Assembly (NCBI RefSeq): GCF_905147365.1
Contig: NC_056425.1
Coordinates: 6,827,501 to 6,891,500, forward strand
Length of the DNA: 64,000 bases
Origin: Aricia agestis
Taxonomy: Eukaryota > Arthropoda > Insecta > Lepidoptera > Lycaenidae
Direction of reading: 5' to 3'
Shown: positions 45,311 through 59,508 of the stretch, piece by piece
Layout of the letters: each line of letters begins with the position of its first letter
Numbering within the stretch: position 1 is the first letter of the stretch
The notes under the pieces: model-generated
Database searches by the model: none
Told to the model about the DNA's origin: nothing
Seen by the model: the letters and a program-made list of their open reading frames with translations, nothing else
Program-made: the position numbers and the translations under genes

Positions 45311-45378
45311 TATAAAACTTAGCATAAAAGGTGGAGCTTGGTAAAAACTGATAAGTGAGATTCTTTGGTTTTATTTAG
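45311..45378 (+). promoter_or_regulatory. Candidate CSP-c promoter and leader exon
   Basis: TATAAAA (45311-45317), with a second TATA-like CATAAAAG at 45323, precedes donor TTTAG|GTATGT at 45378/45379. This could pair with acceptor TATTTCAG (46234), five nt before the CSP-c ATG. No good initiator is seen, so this is weaker than the CSP-a case. Confidence 0.3.
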
Positions 45379-45685
45379 GTATGTAATATGGTAGGTTTTG
45401 TTTTGGTACGTAATTATTTTGGCAGGTTTGGGATGAGTTTGAATAGAATAGAGTAAAATTGTTAGATTAAAGTTATGTTACAAGAAGATTATAAAAAAAT
45501 ATTTTGCTAATGCTTCAATTTACGTATTTTATCATTGATTATTTCAGTAAATGATAATTAAATAAAACATTATTTCCATAACACAACTATTATAGTAGTG
45601 AAATAATATATTAGCTTCAGTGATGATTCTATTTGAATTCAACTAAATAATATTTATAATAATATATGTTTTTTTAATAAAATTA

Positions 45686-45728
45686 GGGGGTAGACAAGCA
45701 AACGGGTGACCTGATGGAAAGCAACAAT
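45686..45728 (-). repeat. SINE-A tail fragment
   Basis: GACAAGCAAACGGGTGACCT, GATGGAAAGCAAC. Only the 3' 40 bp remain. Confidence 0.6.
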
Positions 45729-45886
45729 ATAATATTATGAATTCTAATTTAATTCTACAGGCGTTTTACATCAAAAGTACTGACAACATCGAATTTTTTG
45801 ACCATCAATTGCCTTTATTTTTCTTAGATAATTTATCGTTGTTCCTATTGCTAAACTTATCGCACAGGCATATTAAACTAAACACA

Positions 45887-46078
45887 TTAGGCTGAAAATA
45901 CGCGGCTGAAGTTCGGCATGATTACTCTTGCAATGCGCTACGCATATAATATAACGCAACGTAATTTCGGCAGAGTGTGTCATCACTCATCACTCTGAGC
46001 TCATCACCAATTTAAAATACATTGCAAGCGTAATCATGCCGAACTTCGGCCGCGTTTTTTCGGCCTAGTGTGTTTAGA
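45887..46078. mobile_element. Foldback MITE upstream of CSP-c
   Basis: ACTAAACACATTAGGC(T) / GCCTAGTGTGTTTAG ends and inner arms GAAGTTCGGCATGATTAC / GTAATCATGCCGAACTTC. It ends about 160 bp before the CSP-c ATG. Confidence 0.8.
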
Positions 46079-46119
46079 CACTTATGCCAAAAACATTAAC
46101 TAATTAAGCGGTTACGGTT

Positions 46120-46215
46120 ACCGTAAAATATGGCCCACATTATTGACTTTAACCAGAGATTAGACCGTTGATTTGACAGTCTGTTACAGTTAAAGTAAGT
46201 TGGTGCAACCCACTC
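46120..46215. mobile_element. MITE-4 right-half remnant ending 25 bp before the CSP-c ATG
   Basis: GTTACAGTTAAAGTAAGTTG and GTGCAACCCACTC followed by TAA match the MITE-4 terminus. The left end is absent. Confidence 0.65.
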
Positions 46216-46239
46216 TAAGTGAATGATATTTCAGCAAGG

Positions 46240-50549
<4,310 letters not shown>

Positions 50550-50561
50550 AAGTACTATCAG

Positions 50562-50722
50562 AGGAATTAATCCTTAGACAGATGGTGGACCTACTGTTTT
50601 CAGTCGGGTTATGTTTAGCGCAGATGGCAAATTAGGACTAACATAGACTTAACATTTAATCCAACCAAATAATACAATAATAATAATACGCCATCTGTCT
50701 ACAAATCAATTACTCTGATGGC
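50562..50722. mobile_element. MITE-G copy starting 13 bp after the CSP-c stop
   Basis: AATTAATCCTTAGACAGATG / CATCTGTCTACAAATCAATT ends with GGTGGACCTACTGTTTTC next to the left one. Diverged but the layout matches MITE-G. Confidence 0.65.
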
Positions 50723-50930
50723 TTGGCACGACAACGAAATTGACTGAGCAACATTCATACCGGACTATGTTTTAAAAGTCGCTATTAAAAGTTAGGGGTT
50801 ATAATACTTATTGTGTTTTATGCACCCCATTTAAGTATAAACGTATGGTAAAATATTGAAGTTTCTGTGTGTCTGTAACAAGGCAGCTCCCAAATTACCT
50901 CATTTGTACCTAGTTCTTAAAAATCTTAAG

Positions 50931-51068
50931 GGTCTGTTTCACCACTTCCTGATAAAGTACCGGAGCCTATCCACAACAATTTGACAGATTCTCCATACCC
51001 TATCTGTCAAGTTAAGTGGTTAAGTGGCTATCCGGCCCTTATCAGGAAGTGGTGAAACAGGCCCTAAA
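50931..51068. mobile_element. Foldback MITE-1, copy 2
   Basis: GGTCTGTTTCACCACTTCCT / AGGAAGTGGTGAAACAGGCC and centre TTTGACAGATTCTCCATACC match copy 1. Confidence 0.82.
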
Positions 51069-51069
51069 T

Positions 51070-52170
51070 GTCAGTAATATTCTTAGCTATTTTATCACAA
51101 CTGTTCGCGACAGTATTTTAAAAGTTGAGTATTTATTTCCTTTTGAACATACAGTTAGTTTCATTCAAGGAGGCGGAATTCGTGCGCCGCTTTTTGTCAT
51201 TTCAATTTTGTATCGGTTTTGTGCGCTGCTTATTTTCTTGGCGGTATCATCAGACACTAAGGCTATACTTAAGAGCTCACCTGACTCTAAAAATCAAACA
51301 TCGTCCTTCTCTCTTCACACTCACGCCCGTCTTTCATATGCCAGGTGAAAAAGGACGGCGCGGAATTATCGCCGAGTTAGTTTTACTTTAATAAAAGACG
51401 AACTATAATGATTATGAAAAAAGTGTTTTGAGCAAATTTAGGTTTTATCAATACCTTTTTAGATATTAAAAAATATTAAAGAAAAGACAGCAAACTTCAA
51501 AGATCCAAGCAAAAATGTGTCTAAAACAAGGATTTTTGTAAAAAAGAAACTATCGAGCATTTTTTGAGTAATCGTGTTTTCGTCTTGAGCATTTAATCTT
51601 TATGAACTGAAGTTACTTGTGTCAAAAAATCAGTTTTCTAGACCTTACAGATTTTGAGATCTAGGTTAATGTATGTAGTCAAGTTAGGGTCATATGGGCT
51701 CTTAATACAAAGTCATTTTAAAAAGTCTCTCTTGATTTTAGGTCATAATGCAAAATCATGATTTCAAAGCAATCATGGGTAATCTGTGCTCCCTGATAAG
51801 CAAACTTCGTCAAACCGTGTAATACGTATGTATAATTTGATACATGCTAAAGGCAAGTGCCCTAAAGTAAATCATGTTGCCCTTACAAATCTGACAGGGC
51901 AAGTGAAAACACGTTTTTAAACTGACTTCCGTGTTTTAAAAAAAAATGTGTGGCAAGAAGCTCGTTTTAGACACGTGAATGAATTTTTGAATATTTTTAA
52001 TTTTGCACGCAATAATATAAGTTTTTTTTTTAAACGACCTTGAAAATACGAGGCAAATTAGGGAAATGTTGCTTAGCTTAAGGAAAATACTTGAATATTT
52101 TTAATTCTCCTCAAAATATAAAATGTAGATAAAATTTTAAGTAACTAGATTGACGTATTTTTGATCTCAT
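51070..52170. other. No gene seen
   Basis: Frames of 88-110 residues at 51016-51391 overlap and resemble nothing. ATTAAA near 50786 and AATAAA at 51391 are possible late CSP-c polyadenylation signals. Confidence 0.4.
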
Positions 52171-52172
52171 TA

Positions 52173-52358
52173 ACGCCTCTAGTCCACCGACGCTGCGAAC
52201 TGCGAAAACTCTGCTAAATATGCGAAACAGCAATAGAGCGAGATGCAATATAACGCACTGTCGTGTAGCGGATGAGACAGTAAATCGGTTCGCCGCTGTT
52301 TCGCAGTTCGCAGCGTCTAATGTGTATTCTGTGGCAGCGTCGGTAGACTAGAGGCGTA
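52173..52358. mobile_element. Foldback MITE, about 186 bp
   Basis: ACGCCTCTAGTCCACCGACG / CGTCGGTAGACTAGAGGCGT plus inner CGCTGCGAACTGCGAAA / TTTCGCAGTTCGCAGCG. Confidence 0.82.
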
Positions 52359-52586
52359 AAATATATTAAAAATGCAAAATGGTATTTTTATCAGCGATTG
52401 ACGTCTTGTTGTATGGCAGTAGCCGCCACTCGCCAGTAAACTGTTGGTGTCTAAACCATGAAGCTAATATAGAGGTCTAAACACACCACGCCGCAATTCT
52501 GCGGCGTAAATTCCACATGATTACGTGATACATTATTAATTTATAGGGCTTATGTACATATTTATATTCACAGTATTTATTATTTA

Positions 52587-52909
52587 TACGTGGGAGAGAC
52601 ATGCTTCGGCCCGAATGGGCCGGCTCGACCGGATAAATACCACGTTCTCACAGAAAACCGGCGTGAAACAGCGCTTGCGCTGTGTTTCGCCGAGTGAGTG
52701 AGTTTACCGGAGGCCCAATCCCCTACCCTATTCCCTTCCCTACCCTCCCCTATTCCCTTCCCTTCCCTCCCCTATTACCCTATTCCCTCTTAAAAGACCG
52801 GCAACGCACTTGCAGCTCTTCTGATGCTGCGAGTGTCCACGGGCGACGGAAGTTGCTTTCCATCAGGTGACCCGTTTGCTCGTTTGCCCCCTTATTTCAT
52901 AAAAAAAAA
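52587..52909 (+). mobile_element. SINE-A copy 5
   Basis: Full copy ending in A9, ten bases before a MITE-4 copy. Confidence 0.82.
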
Positions 52910-52921
52910 GTAGACAGCTAA

Positions 52922-53266
52922 GGTTGGGTTGCACCAGAGGCGTGGTTAAAGTTCAAGTTATGACTTATGGTTATAGTTAAATATGGCGTCTTTAAGCTTT
53001 AACTTTAACTGAAGAAATTCACAGATGTCTGTGGCGTTTATTTTTTTATTGAAGCTACAGGTAACGGGATTGAGGGTATAAAAAATTGAATTATCCGTAA
53101 AAATCGACAGGAAAAATATAACACTGTAAAACATAGTAAATTTTCAGATATACGTATGAGCGAAAGGTAAATATGGCGTCCAACCAAAGATTTGACATTT
53201 TGCACTGTAGTTATAGGTAAAGTTAAAGTTACAGTTATAGTTAAAGTTAGTTGGTGCAACCCAACC
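52922..53266. mobile_element. MITE-4 complete copy (Harbinger-type), 345 bp
   Basis: Ends GGTTGGGTTGCACCAGAG / TTGGTGCAACCCAACC, each next to TAA (52919-52921, 53267-53269). Subterminal GTTAAAGTT repeats on both sides. Confidence 0.82.
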
Positions 53267-53383
53267 TAAGTAATTAAGTAAGTACCTAATATTTGTCTTA
53301 AGTGCGCCAGTTATTGTTCATATACACCAATGGCCGTACTAAGAGAGATTTATTACTTTAATTGCATGAATATTTAGACGTAA

Positions 53384-53517
53384 GGTCTGTCAAGAAAGTG
53401 AAGAAGTTAAAAAGTGGCAATATAGTGTCATCCCTTTCAAATCAATCTAAGAAAAAAGTTATGAAACTACGATGTTGCCACTTCTTAATTTCTTCACTTT
53501 TTTGACAGACTATATTT
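53384..53517. mobile_element. Foldback MITE, about 130 bp
   Basis: GTCTGTCAAGAAAGTGAAGA / TCTTCACTTTTTTGACAGAC with AAAAAGTGGCAA / TTGCCACTTCTT inside. Confidence 0.78.
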
Positions 53518-53547
53518 TCTGTTGAAATCTTCATTAAAGTAAAGTTA

Positions 53548-53820
53548 TTTTTTTTTTTTTTAATCTATGGACGCTTCACACCACGTCAGTCTGGCCCCGT
53601 GATAAGTACCTATAGGACTTGTGTTACAGGTACCAGACAACGGAAATATATTTAATACTTTTATACTATACATATATTTAAGATTTTTATTATATCATAC
53701 ACATATTTAATACACATCCAGACCCGGGAACATTGAAAACTTTTTGTTCCGTCGGCGGGATTCGAACCCGCGACCCCCGGCTTGAGCTACCAACGCGCTC
53801 ACCACTGAGCCACAGAGGTC
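53548..53820 (-). mobile_element. SINE-B, full inverted copy
   Basis: T14 run, CACCACGTCAGTCTGGCCCC, then on the minus strand box B GGGTTCGAATCCC and box A TGGCTCAGTGGTGAGCGCG, with head GACCTCTG. Confidence 0.82.
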
Positions 53821-53919
53821 GTCATATAATGTATGATGTAATTACTCTAAGTGCTGCCGTTCTCACATCTAAAATAATTATGTGGCTGCCGTTAATTATT
53901 TAAATACTGCAAACGTCAG

Positions 53920-54075
53920 TGGCAGCCTTACCCATTGCGTGACCCCGGGCGAAAGGTCTTTGCGAGGCCCTCTGTCTTACAAAAAAAATACCTTGCGAGG
54001 CTCCTGCAAGAGCGAGGCCCCGGACGATTGCCCTGTTCGCCACCCCCTAGGGCCGCCACTCATTATCGAGCAACA
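53920..54075 (+). repeat. GC-rich unclassified stretch
   Basis: GTGACCCCGGGCGAAAGGTC, CCTTGCGAGGCTCC, GAGGCCCCGGACGATTGCCC, CCCCCTAGGGCCGCC. Open frames cross it but none resembles a known protein. Base composition unlike its neighbours suggests a mobile fragment. Confidence 0.35.
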
Positions 54076-54368
54076 AAGGTTACAATAGAAACAAAAGTAA
54101 TCTTATACTTAACTTTAATACAATGTAGATCAGAAACAACTTATACTTAATATAAAACTTCTAAAAATTACTTTCTATATCTATTAAATGTTTTAATCTC
54201 TATATTTTTTCCACAGCAAATCTTTTCACTCTAACACTGGCTCCAGGCATTAAAAATCTTTTTTTGCTGCTCGGCATAGTTTCTGGTTCGCTGATAATTT
54301 TGAAGTGTGGATTTTCTTCTTTTACTGGCTTCTTCTCAGGCAAGATTAGTAGAGCTGATCTGAAAAAA

Positions 54369-54780
54369 GTCTTTACTGTAAAGAACTGTAAAATATCCAA
54401 TCTAATTTGATAAGTTTTTCTATATAGGCTACGAGTATAACTTTGTCGGAAAATAAACGGTTCCTGTAGCTTTTCATTTTGTGCCTACGAAGCTTCGGAC
54501 AAAACTAGGCTTATAAAAGGAGAATGAAGTAAAGTGGTCCAAATTTCCGTCACTAACGAGTCTTTACTGTAAAGAACTGTAAAAGTAAGTCTTTACTGTA
54601 AAGAACTGTAAAATATCCAATCTAATTTGATAAGTTTTTCTATATAGGCTATAACTTTGTCGGAAAATAAACGATTCCTGTAGCTTTTCATTTTGTGCCT
54701 ACGAAGCTTCGGACAAAACTAGGCTTATAAAAGGAGAATGAAGTAAAGTGGTCCAAATTTCCGTCACTAACGAGACCCAT
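54369..54780 (+). repeat. Tandem duplication, about 220-bp period
   Basis: GTCTTTACTGTAAAGAACTG ... GGTCCAAATTTCCGTCACTA (54369-54560) is repeated at 54589-54775 with 11 bp deleted. A partial extra unit lies between. Confidence 0.85.
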
Positions 54781-55005
54781 ATTGACTTATTGTCAATATG
54801 GGTCTCGTTAGTGAACTCAATATATTTTTATTACATCTACAATATTTTTCATACAAAATGGTAAAAACATGACTTTTCATTCAGCCATAACTTTTCACTG
54901 ATAGGGTATTTTTGATTGCGGGCTGGTTATAATGATTCAGTATTTAGTAGACAATTTTAATATATTATAGGTCTCGTTAGTAGTGGAAATTTGGACCAGA
55001 CTCCA
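54762..55005. mobile_element. Inverted-repeat structure continuing the duplication
   Basis: CACTAACGAGACCCATATTG pairs with CAATATGGGTCTCGTTAGTG (54796-54815). A second inverted end CTCGTTAGTAGTGGAAATTT, GGACCA lies at 54974-55000, matching TGGTCCAAATTTCCGTCACT in the repeat units. Confidence 0.65.
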
Positions 55006-55123
55006 TACATTTAAAAACATACTCCTTTGATAGCTTACTATATAGATATCTATCGGGCTCTCTGAGATAATATCAAAGGGTTTTCGTGGTGGACACAGAA
55101 GAATTGAATAGAATAGAAAATTA

Positions 55124-55129
55124 TTTATT
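55124..55129 (-). terminator. Possible CSP-d polyadenylation signal AATAAA
   Basis: First canonical AATAAA on the minus strand after the stop, 255 nt away. If used, the 3' UTR contains a complete MITE-G copy (55134-55290). Confidence 0.4.
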
Positions 55130-55133
55130 GTAA

Positions 55134-55290
55134 CATCGAGGAAATTAATTTCTAGGCAGTTGCAGACCTACGTCATATTGTGGTCGGCTTATGCCAATTC
55201 AATGTTAAGCTGTGATCGGTCTGATGGGTTTGATTTAACGCGACAAAATTACTTATATCACCATCTACCTAGGAATCAACTTCTCTAATA
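55134..55290. mobile_element. MITE-G copy in the CSP-d 3' flank
   Basis: AAATTAATTTCTAGGCAGTTG / ACCTAGGAATCAACTTCTCT with GACCTACGTCATATTGTGGT inside. Lies 94-250 nt past the CSP-d stop, before AATAAA. Confidence 0.72.
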
Positions 55291-55383
55291 ATATACTTAT
55301 AAGTAGGCGACCTTATAGCTAACAACAGTTTCTCCTAGTGGTTGGCGGTTGGCCAATGGCAGAATAATTTGAGGGTCTTACAT

Positions 55384-55550
55384 CTATCCAAGGATCCTCT
55401 GCATCCGCTCCAGGCTGTCGTACCTGGTGAGGAACAGCTTCCAAGCGACGGGGTCGTGAGCCATCATGGCCGCTATCACCCGACCAGCCCGCTCCTTGTC
55501 TTCGCTGCTGCATCGCGAGCAGTCCTCTTGCAGAGCTTGGATGAGGATTT
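55384..55550 (-). CDS. CSP-d coding exon 2
   Basis: It follows acceptor TTCTTCCAG (55551) and encodes KILIQALQEDCSRC through MQRILG, with stop TAG at 55384-55386. It is clearly GC-richer than its flanks. Confidence 0.86.
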
Positions 55551-58276
55551 CTGGAAGAAATGGTAGAATTGTTGAGGTGGAAAAAAAAGGTTAGTGAGGA
55601 GGTAGAAATACAGTATGAAAGAAATTGTAGGACGTCGTAATGAGATAACTAGTCAAGTTACGTATCGAGCCAACACCTATTGACTATAGGTAATCCTTAC
55701 CATTTATATTACTAGCTATTTGACCGAGCTTTGCTCGGTATTCGATAAAACACGAATAAAATGACATTTTCTGAAAATAATTCCTAGCTAGATCGATTTA
55801 TCGCCTCCGAAATATATTTCAATCAAACAGCTAGCCCTTTGACTGAACAACGCCATTCGATCACACGTCTAGCTTTTATATTGAATATTTTAGTCGCTCA
55901 AAACGTTCAACACTACAGCTGATTTAAAAGCCGCCGTCTAATTGAAGTAGTTCAGCGCGCACCGCTGCGGCGCTAGGTGCGTTTTATTTACAATATGGCG
56001 TCAACTAGCAGGTGTTTGTTGGTGTTTGTGGTTGTTTTTCGGAAAGAAAGTAGTTAATAAAAGTTACAAGTGTTATTCTTTTTATACAAAAATTATGGAG
56101 GCACATACGAGTGAATCAAAATTTCAACAAATATTCGAGGAGAAATTACGGGATTATGAAATACATCACCAAGGAATTTATTGCAATTCCATAAATAATA
56201 AATCAGCTATAATTATTGTATGTGCTAAATATGTTCAAAATTAGTTAGAATACAGTTTTTTCAGCACCCCCGATAGGGGGATTCGAGGGGCACAGCCTCC
56301 CGCCAAAACAAAAACAAACACAATCCAGAAAGTCCAAAAGTTGGTTAGGTTAGGTTAGAACTTAGACCACAACACAGAGCCGAGCGAGTGCAGCGAGCGT
56401 GCTGCGGCAGCAGCCGGCGACCGTCACAAAACAAGCCTCACAATTTTTTATTTTTACTTATTGCATTAAACTTTTGGACACCTCTTAAACTTAATCCGAG
56501 AAAAATCTTTCAATTTAAAAATACAAAAAATTTCCTATTCTCCCAAATTACATATTAAACTAATAGTCACCCTAGTTAATTTGCCATTAAACCAGTTGGC
56601 TAAGCGTCGTCTAGCTGTAGTGTTGAACGTTGTAGTCAAAAAGTCGACTAAACGACGTAAAGCCGTGTGATTGAATGGCGTTGTTCAATCAAAGGGCTAA
56701 CTGTTTGATTGAACGGCTATTTAAACTAGTCGGCTGCGACATATGTACAAGAATTGCTCGTTTAAAGATATAAGATAAATACGATAATGTTTGTCTACCT
56801 GTCTGTCTATCAGTTTTAGATTAAACTTGGCATAGACACAATTTGAAACCCTGGAAATGATACAGGATATTTTAATGCCGGAAAATGTACATTGTACAGT
56901 TATTATTTTCTATCACTTAATATTATGAAAAATATTTTTATATATTATATTCTCGAACTCAACGAAAATATATAATAATAAATAAATAAATCCAGGACAT
57001 AATAAATAAACAAATCAACACATTCAGAGGTCTTTGACTGCATTATGCACAAATTATGCACATAAAGTTCGATAACCTCAACGCATTTAGAATTTACAAA
57101 GCTTATGGCCGCACTTAGAGAGATTATAAAATTATAATACTAGAGATCGCGTAATGGTCGAAATTCGACCTTAGTTTCAACGATATAATATATTTTGTAA
57201 AAAAATATTGACTTTATCATATTTTTTTCAACTCTTGTCTCTGGGACTCAGCTGATTTCAGACTGGCCGTGTAAACATTGTATAATAGTATCTCAGATTC
57301 AATAAAAAAAAACTATAATCCATTTTCAATTTGTCAACTTGTTGTCAACCGACTTCAACCAGAAATAAAAGAGTACAATTCGAATATATAGGCTTGTCAC
57401 TCAAAAATCTGTCATCTTTCAAGTGTGTGTGTTGCAGTGTGTGTTTGGTTTTATTTGTTAAAAAAGTGTATGATAAAAGCATAATTTCAAAATAATATTA
57501 GCTCGATGCACTCCTTCACCATATAAACTATAACTATGCAAAATTTCATGCACCTACGTTTCGTCATTTTTCGTAAAAAGGGTTACAAAGTTTTTCGTTC
57601 GCGTATTAATATTATGATAATAATTAATAATATAATATTTAATTTTAATTTAATAGAGATTTCGTATTGAACTCCAGATATTTTCTGTCAAATTGGTTAT
57701 AAAATTAAAGTTAATTTGTCATTAAAATGTTTCAGAGTGAAAACTTAAAACAACTCTCACAAAACTTACATTCCAAAAATAGTTAAAAAAACTAAAAAAA
57801 CATGCTGTTTTAATTTTTTGTTTTAAAAAAATTTAACTAATTATTGCATTGTCATTGGCTCTTAATACGTATGCAAAGTTTCAAATTAATTAGACTACTG
57901 GAGATAGGTAAAAATCGTGCTAAAAGATACCGTACATACATCCCAAGATTAAGCGTGTTAAAGAGGATAACTTACTTTTCATCTGAAGCATCTCCTTCGA
58001 GCAGTACCGATCTACGGACATCAGACATTTAACGTCTTCCACGGGCAACCTGGGTAGCTCCTGGTCCAGATTAACCTTGGACCGCATATCCACGTTAGCT
58101 TCCTTCACCACCTGGTTGATGACAGTCATGTCTTCATCACCATATATGACGTTGAAACCCAAACTTCGGACCCCATCGCTGACGGTGGTTTCCACTGGAA
58201 AGGTATCCGATGGTTCCACCGGCACGGAACTCGACGTGTACCCAATTAAGGCCAGCAGGAAAATACTCTTAATCAT
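55384..58276 (-). CDS. CSP-d: divergent chemosensory protein with long N-terminal extension
   Basis: Exons 57976-58276 and 55384-55550 join by a phase-1 intron (donor AAAA|GTAAGT, acceptor TTCCAG) at the conserved CSP position, giving 155 residues. A hydrophobic signal (MIKSIFLLALIGYTSS) is followed by about 60 residues, rich in Val, Asp and Glu, before the CSP core; typical CSPs have about 20-25 there. The usual YTDKYD block is not recognisable. The core has Cys-X7-Cys-X18-Cys-X2-Cys (CLMSVDRYC ... CSRC), one residue more than usual in the first loop. The second exon has the family's alternating pattern (KERAGRVIAAMMAHDPVAWKLF) and stops soon after RYDSLERMQRILG. Both exons are open and splice sites are sound, so it looks like a functional but fast-evolving CSP. 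The intron is 2.4 kb and holds a 0.9-kb inverted-repeat element. Confidence 0.85.
55817..56722. mobile_element. 0.9-kb element with 100-bp inverted ends, in the CSP-d intron
   Basis: AATCAAACAGCTAGCCCTTT, GACTGAACAACGCCATTCGA and GTTCAACACTACAGCT pair with AGCTGTAGTGTTGAAC, TTGAATGGCGTTGTTCAATC and AAAGGGCTAACTGTTTGATT. A small open frame lies inside (next entry). Superfamily not determined. Confidence 0.72.
56095..56244 (+). CDS. Small open frame inside the 0.9-kb element, unknown
   Basis: From ATG 56095 it reads MEAHTSESKFQQIFEEKLRD, continues to AIIIV at a donor-like ATT|GTATGT (56217), and stops at 56244. GC-rich sequence with TATTTACAATATGGCG lies upstream. I do not recognise it. It could be a first exon of a transposase in a deleted element, or chance. 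Confidence 0.2.
   Translation: MEAHTSESKFQQIFEEKLRDYEIHHQGIYCNSINNKSAIIIVCAKYVQN
56725..57970. other. CSP-d intron, no further gene
   Basis: ACAAGAATTGCTCGTTTAAA, GATATAAGAT near 56746 repeats a segment at 15031-15058, a shared repeat end. Two short U1-like CTGT patches and AT-rich sequence follow. Confidence 0.45.
57976..58276 (-). CDS. CSP-d coding exon 1
   Basis: 301 nt, phase 1, against 181 in CSP-a and CSP-b; the excess is the N-terminal extension. It ends with the codons for SKEMLQMK plus one base before GTAAGT. Confidence 0.86.
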
Positions 58277-58928
58277 TTTGAAGTTTCTTCAAGGCGAGAG
58301 GACTCGCGTAAGGACAATAATGGAATGAATCGAGAAGAAATTGGGTTGCGCGTCGATGATAAGAGGCAGGGGTTTCGCACCTTTGAGTTGACGTTATGTG
58401 ATCACGTTGTAACAGGAAAACTGAGGTATTTTTTCGAGGAAAATCTTGACATCGTAAATTAAAATTATAATTACTAAAATTCAAAAAACTTAATTTATTA
58501 TAATTTATAACGTAATGCCAAAAGGTTTGACGAACGATTTACGAACAGATTTCAAATTATAGTTATTTAATTTTTATAAGATAATAATTATTACTAGGAA
58601 TAAAACTATTTTATCTGAAACTTTTTAAAACGTAGCTTTACTTAATGTAGGAACTAGTATTCAAAATGCAGTGGGCCGAATTTTTGACAAAGGAGTTTTT
58701 AAGGATTGCTCCAAAGTCCAACTTATATAATATACAACACATCGCGCTATGCTTGTATTGTCAGATGTGTCCCAAGTAAAACCGTATTTAAACATGAAAA
58801 ACAGGCTACAAACGGCGGAGCTATCGTTAAACATCCAAAAAAATTGCGCAATATTCCTATATATAATCCAGCCGAATATTACCTCGTTATTTTTTATAAA
58901 GTCAGTTAAAAAATGCCCAAAACGACTT

Positions 58929-59082
58929 AGGGTCAGTTCAACCGCAACGCTGCGCGCGTTGGGCAATGCATTTCTAAACTATGGATTTGACAGATTTGCA
59001 AACGTCTTACGCAATTGAAATCTGTCGATTTAGTACAAATTTACAAATGCCGAAACGCATTGCGGTCTGAATTGACCCTCAT
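58929..59082. mobile_element. MITE, about 154 bp
   Basis: TAGGGTCAGTTCAACCGCAA / TTGCGGTCTGAATTGACCCT ends, with imperfect inner pairing (TTTGACAGATTTG / AATCTGTCGATT). Confidence 0.7.
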
Positions 59083-59084
59083 GA

Positions 59085-59505
59085 AGACCGTATGGTTGAG
59101 CCGCCCTACTGTTTAGAATATTTGGGGCGCGTGCACATCGGCAACGACAACCTTCGCCGCCCGCCGCCCGCAGCATACCAATGTCGTGTTTGTAAACATT
59201 TGTTACGACGGAGGACGCTCTCGGCGATAACGTCATAATCCGTAATGATTATAATATAATGAATAAAGATATTATTATGTTTTAACTACGAATAATAAAA
59301 GCTAGCTTTGAGCGCGGCGGCCGAATCAAGAGATTCCGAAACAAAAATAAACCTAACACATCATCTAACGTCGCTTCAGTTCGGAAGACTTCAGCAAGGT
59401 GTGCGTGCGACTAGATTTATGCATGTAGACTAGCTGCTAACTGCAATAGCTTTACCGAGACAGCTCGTTCTAGAGTTTTACAGTGCGAGGCAGAAAGTTA
59501 CGCGA
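59085..59505. other. Non-repetitive, CpG-rich stretch; possible promoter
   Basis: Unlike its AT-rich surroundings it has many CpGs (GAGCGCGGCGGCCGAATC; CATCTAACGTCGCTTCAGTT). CTTCAGTTCGG resembles an initiator and CAGCAAG|GTGTGCGT a donor. No coding frame. May be a leader exon for a gene beyond the window, but this is speculative. Confidence 0.25.
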
Positions 59506-59508
59506 TAA

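Noticed and set aside
46219..46239. GTG start extending CSP-c by seven residues
   Set aside because: Non-ATG initiation is unlikely here, and the stretch holds a splice acceptor.
51016..51391. Overlapping frames of 88 and 110 residues downstream of CSP-c
   Set aside because: Start inside MITE-1 or unique AT-rich DNA, two frames open at once, no domain or signal recognised.
58077..58328. 83-residue plus-strand frame opposite CSP-d exon 1
   Set aside because: Shadow of the CSP-d reading frame on the other strand.
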